DNA of 64,000 bases from a virus: positions 36,505 through 100,504 of the IMG/VR virus record IMGVR_UViG_3300027668_000010. One strand, 5' to 3'. Below are positions 59,601-64,000 of the stretch, piece by piece. Made by a program: the position numbers and the translations under genes. Within the stretch, counting starts at the first letter, position 1; each line of letters begins with the position of its first letter. Under the pieces are notes generated by a model, which saw only the letters and a program-made list of their open reading frames with translations, was not told the origin of the DNA and ran no database searches.

Positions 59601-60746
59601 ATGATAGAAACCGCACTATATAGTTTCGCATCCAATTCTACAAAATCGGAGATATCCCCTAAAGCATTCTTTGGGTTTAATAATGAATCTGATTTTGCAT
59701 TGAGTTGGGTAACATCAGTTAAATCAGCAAAACTACACTTCAAAAATGTAGTATTGGTAACCGATACTTGGGCTTGGGATAACATATTCTCAAAATTAGA
59801 TTTACCATTTGATGAGGTTAAATTAACATTAGATTCTATCGATGAAAACACTAATATGTGGGCCATTTCAAAAGCACATGCTATATTAGAAATGAACGAA
59901 CCATTTTTACATATCGATTCGGATGTTTATATATGGGAATCTTTAGATAAAAAATATCTAATGAGTAATGTTTTGGTTCAAAGTAATGAATCATCAGAAT
60001 CCGATATACAATCTGATTTTTATAATCATTTGGAACATATCCATACTCTACATTTCAACGGTACAAACGTATATTTAGATAATTCAAATATGAGTGAACG
60101 TAATATATATGCTTATAATTGTGGAGTAGTTGGTGGCACAGATGTGGAGTTTTTAAGAAAATGGGCGGGGCAGATGATTGAAACCGCAAATGCAATTGAT
60201 TCCATTATGCCTTCAATTAATGAGTTAACAAACTCAGGTGATATTATGGTATGGGTTGAACAATCATTACTTATGTTGATGGCTGAACATCATATGGTTG
60301 ATGTATCTGAATTAGTAGAAAATGGAGTTGAACAATCATACTATACACATTTTTGTGGTAATGTTAAAAGGTCTGTAAATCTTATGAAAGCCCTTAATGT
60401 TAAATCAAACACATTATTTGGTGAAATCAAACTACCAATTGATGGATTTGGTATATCTACAGGTGGTGTTATAAAACCTAAACCAACAAATGATATACCA
60501 ACATATGACCCTCAAACAGGGGATTTAAATCCCCACTACAAAGAACTTACAGGTAAAGTAAATCCGATGAATGAATTCCTAAATCTTATTGAAGAAAAAA
60601 ACGTGAAATACGGTATATTAAAAGAAAAGAATAATATCATACTAAATCGGTATAAAGAATCTAAAGAAGTACCCATTCCAAAATGGAAACATTTGGTTAA
60701 TAAAATAATAAATTTAATAAAAAGTTATGGCAAATCACGTAAGTAA
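59601..60746 (+). CDS. glycosyltransferase-like protein (DUF6734-like)
   Basis: The 381-residue protein has a GT-A-like layout. AFFGFNNESDFALSWVTSVKSAKLHFKNVVLVTDTWAWD is the N-terminus, and AHAILEMNEPFLHIDSDVYIWESL carries DSD at the metal site. YNCGVVGGTDVEFLRKWA follows in the acceptor part. It is similar in pattern to a Bacteroidota family of capsule/glycan proteins. It is an isolated, promoter-bearing gene away from the main cassette. Donor and acceptor unknown. Confidence 0.7.
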   Translation: MIETALYSFASNSTKSEISPKAFFGFNNESDFALSWVTSVKSAKLHFKNVVLVTDTWAWDNIFSKLDLPFDEVKLTLDSIDENTNMWAISKAHAILEMNEPFLHIDSDVYIWESLDKKYLMSNVLVQSNESSESDIQSDFYNHLEHIHTLHFNGTNVYLDNSNMSERNIYAYNCGVVGGTDVEFLRKWAGQMIETANAIDSIMPSINELTNSGDIMVWVEQSLLMLMAEHHMVDVSELVENGVEQSYYTHFCGNVKRSVNLMKALNVKSNTLFGEIKLPIDGFGISTGGVIKPKPTNDIPTYDPQTGDLNPHYKELTGKVNPMNEFLNLIEEKNVKYGILKEKNNIILNRYKESKEVPIPKWKHLVNKIINLIKSYGKSRK

Positions 60747-61317
60747 TAGAATAGTAATTTCAAATATCAATAATGATATTTTAGATGAAGTAAATCGTAT
60801 ATTCAAAAAAGCAGATGGTGAATACGAGGTTGGTACAGAAGAGTTAGCAAAGCGTGTATTCGGTGATGATGCTCCTGATGAATATGATAGAAGTTGGTAT
60901 TGTGATAATTGTGGAGCTAAGTGGATGCATGGATATGCTGAGCTTGAAGAATACGATAGTATGGATGAAATTTGTATAGAGATAACATCAGCGTGGGATT
61001 CGATAAATGGGTGGGTATATAGATTATTCCAAAATCTATCTAAGATTAACGAAAGTGTTATCATAATGAATACATTTGAAGATGAAGGTTATAACTTCGC
61101 CGGTGTGTATTATACATCTAAAGAGAATGAAGATGAATGTGAGTGGATAGATATGGATGAACATGATGTTGATATAATGTTTGGAGATGATATTGAACAA
61201 TCTGCGATTGCTAATGATAAATTTTACGATGCGATGTATGAATTAGAAAAATCACATAAAGAATGTCATTTAAGAGTTATTGAAGATATGAAATTAAACC
61301 CAGAAAATTATGAGTAA
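60727..61317 (+). CDS. YubB/Api92-like ferredoxin-fold protein
   Basis: The start MANHVSNRIVIS and the pattern WYCDNCGAKWMHGYAELEEYDSMDEICIEITSAWDSINGWVYRLFQNLS are typical of the YubB/Api92 family of phage and plasmid proteins. A zinc knuckle (CDNCGAKW) is included. It overlaps the preceding gene by 20 bases. Function is unknown. Confidence 0.7.
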   Translation: MANHVSNRIVISNINNDILDEVNRIFKKADGEYEVGTEELAKRVFGDDAPDEYDRSWYCDNCGAKWMHGYAELEEYDSMDEICIEITSAWDSINGWVYRLFQNLSKINESVIIMNTFEDEGYNFAGVYYTSKENEDECEWIDMDEHDVDIMFGDDIEQSAIANDKFYDAMYELEKSHKECHLRVIEDMKLNPENYE

Positions 61318-61510
61318 GTCAGCATATCAAATAAGAAAAACATCAGTTGAAAGAGATTTCTCTGTAATATTAAACGATAGTTTAGGGAGTGTATTAGAAT
61401 TTGATACATTCGAAGATGCTTCTCAAATAGTTATAATACTAAATTCAAATTCGGATAGTAATTGTAGATATGAGTTGGTAGTAGTTCCTTCACTTAAAAA
61501 ATCCATATGA
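61310..61510 (+). CDS. hypothetical protein, 66 aa
   Basis: The 66-residue frame overlaps both neighbours. The protein MSKSAYQIRKTSVERDFSVILNDSLGSVLEFDTFEDASQIVIILNSNSDSNCRYELVVV has a beta-strand-rich character. Not recognised. Confidence 0.5.
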   Translation: MSKSAYQIRKTSVERDFSVILNDSLGSVLEFDTFEDASQIVIILNSNSDSNCRYELVVVPSLKKSI

Positions 61511-61809
61511 AGTTAAGAAGTGGTAAATACGCAGGTAAAGATATAGAGTATGTTCGAAGGGTAGCACCCTGGTATATCAATTGGGTAAAAACGAATAGAC
61601 CTGAGATGTTAAAGGAACGTACTTCTAAGAAAGAACCTAATGATACTATTAACTCAATGAAATCTGATAACCTTTGGGCACGGAGTATAAAACCTAACTT
61701 AGATTTTGATACCCAACCATCAGAATTGTATAAGATACCATTAGAAGAACCAATCGCTGAAATTAAAGTTGAGGTTGAAAAAGATACATCAAATGAATGG
61801 TGGGGTTAA
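61507..61809 (+). CDS. DUF3820/ExoX-tail-like protein, 100 aa
   Basis: The N-terminus MKLRSGKYAGKDIEYVRRVAPWYINWVKTNRPEM fits the pattern GKYxGKxIexV..xdPxYixWi of the small domain found at the end of exonuclease X and in phage proteins. The rest is acidic and disordered. Overlaps the preceding gene by ATGA. Confidence 0.6.
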   Translation: MKLRSGKYAGKDIEYVRRVAPWYINWVKTNRPEMLKERTSKKEPNDTINSMKSDNLWARSIKPNLDFDTQPSELYKIPLEEPIAEIKVEVEKDTSNEWWG

Positions 61810-61822
61810 CAAAATTTAAAAT

Positions 61823-62137
61823 ATGAAAACACAAAAGTTAATTAACGAATACAAAGAAGCATCACCAAAAGAAATGCGGTATGCTATATTAGAAAACTTC
61901 TTCTTTGGATTAAGTGGAGCAGTAATTGTTCCATTCATTGCATTAAGAATGGATATAGGGGTACTCATAGGTTATATGATACATTACTTTTATATCAGTA
62001 AAGTTATTAACAGACCCAAATACACAACAAGTTTAGCAAAGTTTATCTTATTCCCAATACCAACATCAGTTGGGGCGTATACGGGATATAAATTAGCATA
62101 CTTTGTTTCACAATATTTAACACAATACATTCAATAA
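61823..62137 (+). CDS. two-TM membrane protein, 104 aa
   Basis: Hydrophobic segments at about 27-55 (FFFGLSGAVIVPFIALRMDIGVLIGYMIHYFYI) and 74-96 (FILFPIPTSVGAYTGYKLAYFV) make this a membrane protein. Function unknown. Confidence 0.55.
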   Translation: MKTQKLINEYKEASPKEMRYAILENFFFGLSGAVIVPFIALRMDIGVLIGYMIHYFYISKVINRPKYTTSLAKFILFPIPTSVGAYTGYKLAYFVSQYLTQYIQ

Positions 62138-62152
62138 AACATCAATTATAAT

Positions 62153-62183
62153 TTGGTAAATCCAAATAAAAATTGTATATTTA
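62153..62183 (+). promoter_or_regulatory. Bacteroidota-type phage promoter
   Basis: TTTGGTAAATCCAA with TATATTTA at 62176 and 21-nt spacing. Drives the small gene at 62204. Confidence 0.75.
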
Positions 62184-62203
62184 CATAACAAGAAACATAT
62201 GAT

Positions 62204-62383
62204 ATGAAAAGTAAAAGAAAGCAAGAGATTATAGATAATCTTGAAGGAACTTTAGCTAATAAAAAGAACGTTAACGAAGTAGTTCGAACCGTTCTAATAA
62301 AGATTTTAGAGAACGTTAAGAATGATACCCATGTGGTAGCTAAGAAACGAGGGAGAAAAGCAAAACGAAAGAAAGATTTATGA
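62204..62383 (+). CDS. small basic protein, 59 aa
   Basis: The 59-residue protein MKSKRKQEIIDNLEGTLANKKNVNEVVRTVLIKILENVKNDTHVVAKKRGRKAKRKKDL ends in a KRGRKAKRKK basic cluster, an AT-hook-like end. This suggests DNA binding. It overlaps the next gene by ATGA. Not recognised. Confidence 0.6.
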   Translation: MKSKRKQEIIDNLEGTLANKKNVNEVVRTVLIKILENVKNDTHVVAKKRGRKAKRKKDL

Positions 62384-62565
62384 TATTTTGGGAAGAAATG
62401 TGGAATTTACCAAAGAATAAACCAAAAGAAATAACTAAAGAGATTTTAGAAGAAGAGTTGTGGGACCATTATTCAGAGTTACCGAATCCTCTTTGGTATG
62501 AACAGCCAATCCAAATTGATAATGTGGATGATAAAATTAAGCCAGCACCACAAAAAACGGAATAG
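62380..62565 (+). CDS. hypothetical protein, 61 aa, possibly frameshifted with extension to 62657
   Basis: The 61-residue acidic protein stops at 62565. Immediately before the stop, codons CAA AAA ACG contain a run of six A. A -1 shift there opens a frame (NGIAAGGNTLEELRAELNRMLESLDKEVLQYED) to a stop at 62657. That extension is helical and well formed, and has no start of its own. Either programmed frameshifting or a frameshift mutation is possible. Confidence 0.55.
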   Translation: MIFWEEMWNLPKNKPKEITKEILEEELWDHYSELPNPLWYEQPIQIDNVDDKIKPAPQKTE

Positions 62566-62673
62566 CAGCCGGTGGTAATACATTAGAAGAACTAAGAGCA
62601 GAACTTAACCGTATGTTAGAATCACTCGATAAAGAAGTTCTTCAGTACGAAGATTAAACTAAAACTATAAAGT

Positions 62674-62865
62674 ATGAATACAGTATATTTTCAACCACCA
62701 AATATTAATAAACAATATTGTGAAGCAGGTATGATTTCAGAAACAGACCCTAACCACATTTGGTATTTCGATGAACCTTGTAAAATATTAATTAGTGAGG
62801 TAACGATAATACCTAAAGAACAAGTCATTTATAACAAAAAGGACAGGTTATATTATATTAAATAA
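62674..62865 (+). CDS. hypothetical protein, 63 aa
   Basis: MNTVYFQPPNINKQYCEAGMISETDPNHIWYFDEPCKILISEVTIIPKEQVIYNKKDRLYYI is a beta-rich small protein. It lies in a run of small accessory genes. Not recognised. Confidence 0.55.
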   Translation: MNTVYFQPPNINKQYCEAGMISETDPNHIWYFDEPCKILISEVTIIPKEQVIYNKKDRLYYIK

Positions 62866-62887
62866 ATAACAATAAAATAAAGAGATA

Positions 62888-62955
62888 GAGTGATACCTCT
62901 TCCCTACCGTAGGATTCACTCCGAAGGTGTGTAGAAGAAAAATTCCGATGGAATT
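62888..62955 (+). other. candidate structured RNA element
   Basis: Between two genes, GAGTGA (62888) pairs with TCACTC (62916) around an inner CCTA/TAGG hairpin. Downstream GAAGGT can pair with ACCTCTTC inside that loop, forming a possible pseudoknot. AATTCC/GGAATT (62941-62955) is a third hairpin. No ORF covers it. It may be the 5' leader of the tiny gene at 62990. Confidence 0.35.
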
Positions 62956-62989
62956 CCTCAAGTGGTAATATTAACAATCTAAAACAGTA

Positions 62990-63091
62990 ATGAACGATTT
63001 ACATACAATAGTATTTATATCAAAACTAACTTTATTATCCATTGTAGTATTAGCATTGGGGTATTATTTTAATAAAAATAATGATGAATAA
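62990..63091 (+). CDS. tiny single-TM protein, 33 aa
   Basis: MNDLHTIVFISKLTLLSIVVLALGYYFNKNNDE has a clear hydrophobic helix and charged ends. It overlaps the HNH gene start. Its small size makes the assignment tentative. Tiny membrane proteins of this kind occur in many phages. Confidence 0.4.
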   Translation: MNDLHTIVFISKLTLLSIVVLALGYYFNKNNDE

Positions 63092-63515
63092 CGAAGAGAT
63101 GATAACAATAGAATCTAATATATGTTTTGAATGTGGTTCAGATATGAATATTCATAATCACCACGTAGTACCGAAAGTATTAGGTGGTACTAAAACAATT
63201 CCGTTATGTACTTCCTGCCATAGTAAAGTACATTCAAAGAATTTAACTAAATTTTCAAAATTAGCTAGGATTGGAAGGATGAAGTATGTGGCGAATGGTG
63301 GTAAGTTGGGAAGACCAGAAGGAGCGAAAGAATCAAATGATAAGTTTTTATCGAAACCAAAGAACCAGGAGATATTCAAACTCCTACAACGTGGTTTGAA
63401 ATACTCAGAGATTCAGAAGGTTGTTGGATGTTCTCCGAAAACAATTAAAAAAGTTAAAGAGTTTCAACCACTTTTAGCAGAGGATAATATGAGAAAGGGT
63501 GATAGGATACTATAA
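63081..63515 (+). CDS. HNH endonuclease with HTH tail
   Basis: CFECGSD...IHNHHVVPKVLGG...LCTSCHSKVHS is an HNH core with zinc-binding cysteines. The C-terminal half has NQEIFKLLQRGLKYSEIQKVVGCSPKTIKKV, a helix-turn-helix. A basic linker (GGKLGRPEGAKES) connects the two. It resembles small phage-borne endonucleases with Hin-like DNA-binding tails. The start is 63081 or 63084. Confidence 0.82.
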   Translation: MMNNEEMITIESNICFECGSDMNIHNHHVVPKVLGGTKTIPLCTSCHSKVHSKNLTKFSKLARIGRMKYVANGGKLGRPEGAKESNDKFLSKPKNQEIFKLLQRGLKYSEIQKVVGCSPKTIKKVKEFQPLLAEDNMRKGDRIL

Positions 63516-63525
63516 ATAAAAAGTT

Positions 63526-63861
63526 ATGGGTATATCAAAGAAACTAAAATTAAAACAGCAAAGGTTAAAGGAAGATAAACGTAAACAGATAGAAGAACGT
63601 TATAACAAAATACAAGAGTTATCCAAAAACCACAATCCATTACCAGATAGGGGTAGGTATAATACACATACACATCTTGGAGTAAATCCAAACTCTAATA
63701 TGATTAATGTAAAGCAGGGGTATTTTAATAAAGGTAAGTATCAACATAAGCGGGTTGAAACTGTTCCAATCCATTATCTTAAATGGATGTTAGAAACTAA
63801 AGAATTAAATAAATCAGAAACCAGATTGGTTAAAAAACTCATAAAAAGTGAGGGTGAATAA
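63526..63861 (+). CDS. basic hypothetical protein, 111 aa
   Basis: The basic helical N-terminus KLKLKQQRLKEDKRKQIEERYNKIQEL precedes a less charged part (NPLPDRGRYNTHTHLGVNPNSNMINVKQGYFNKGKYQHKRVETVPIHYLKWMLETKELNKSETRLVKKLI). Not recognised. The remaining 139 bases to the window end contain short CTCAC/GTGAG hairpin-forming repeats and no gene I can support. Confidence 0.55.
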   Translation: MGISKKLKLKQQRLKEDKRKQIEERYNKIQELSKNHNPLPDRGRYNTHTHLGVNPNSNMINVKQGYFNKGKYQHKRVETVPIHYLKWMLETKELNKSETRLVKKLIKSEGE

Positions 63862-64000
63862 ACTCACTAAACTCACAAAAAAAGTGAGGTGGAAAAGAAT
63901 CAGCTAAATCCAGATAATGATACTAAAACTAATAGTAGTAATAGGGTATATAGTAAGGAATAGAATACTATACTATATGGATAAGTAAATCAATGTAACT

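Noticed and set aside
60070-60077. TATATTTA inside the gene at 59601
   Set aside because: The GG upstream is at the wrong distance (38 nt), so I treat it as chance in AT-rich DNA.

Overview
The window is an AT-rich stretch of a large T4-like myovirus genome. Every gene I accept lies on the + strand. The replication proteins are of T4 type: gp32-like ssDNA-binding protein, UvsX/RecA, 5' exonuclease, gp41-type helicase, gp43-type family B polymerase, gp45 clamp, and gp44/gp62 clamp loader. The host is probably a member of the Bacteroidota. The phage promoters carry the TAnnTTTG-type -7 element of that phylum, starts generally lack Shine-Dalgarno sequences, and there is a small Bacteroidota-style histone H1-like protein.

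Layout. 1-5.7 kb: small genes, a divergent family-A polymerase-like protein, and a long acidic protein. 5.7-24.8 kb: replication and nucleotide metabolism (gp32, uvsX, exonuclease, helicase, nrdB, mazG-like, nrdA, thioredoxin, Mom-like DNA-modification enzyme, polB, clamp, a DruA/DUF4338 protein, clamp loader, H1-like protein, Nmad1-like protein, secreted nuclease, Cas4/RecB-like nuclease, lytic transglycosylase). 24.8-43.4 kb: an unusually large glycan cassette. It has at least nine glycosyltransferase-like genes, a WbqC-like protein, a NodB-like deacetylase, two SDR epimerases, a NeuC-NeuB-NeuA-type nonulosonic (sialic-like) acid route, a CMAH-like metallo-beta-lactamase-fold protein and a 2-hydroxyacid dehydrogenase. 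43.4-46.2 kb: lysis/membrane block (YkuD-motif wall enzyme, holin-like protein, GAF protein). 46.2-52.8 kb: candidate virion-internal proteins (ParB-like, HExxH protease-like, HAD, P-loop kinase-like) that share short repeated modules. 52.9-64 kb: small accessory genes, a deoxyribonucleotidase, GroEL, a NUDIX hydrolase, another glycosyltransferase-like gene and HNH proteins.

Regulation. I find 22 promoters with a GG centred in TTGG/TTAGG exactly 21 nt upstream of the first T of TATATT(T/A)(A/G). One lies inside a coding sequence, just ahead of neuA-neuB. Two overlap rho-independent terminators. A second motif, TA(T/C)TTATA, precedes many structural, lysis and glycan genes and may be the late promoter. 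The most notable content is the nonulosonate/glycan cassette, the DruA-family gene inside the replisome operon, and the coexistence of family-A-like and family-B polymerases.
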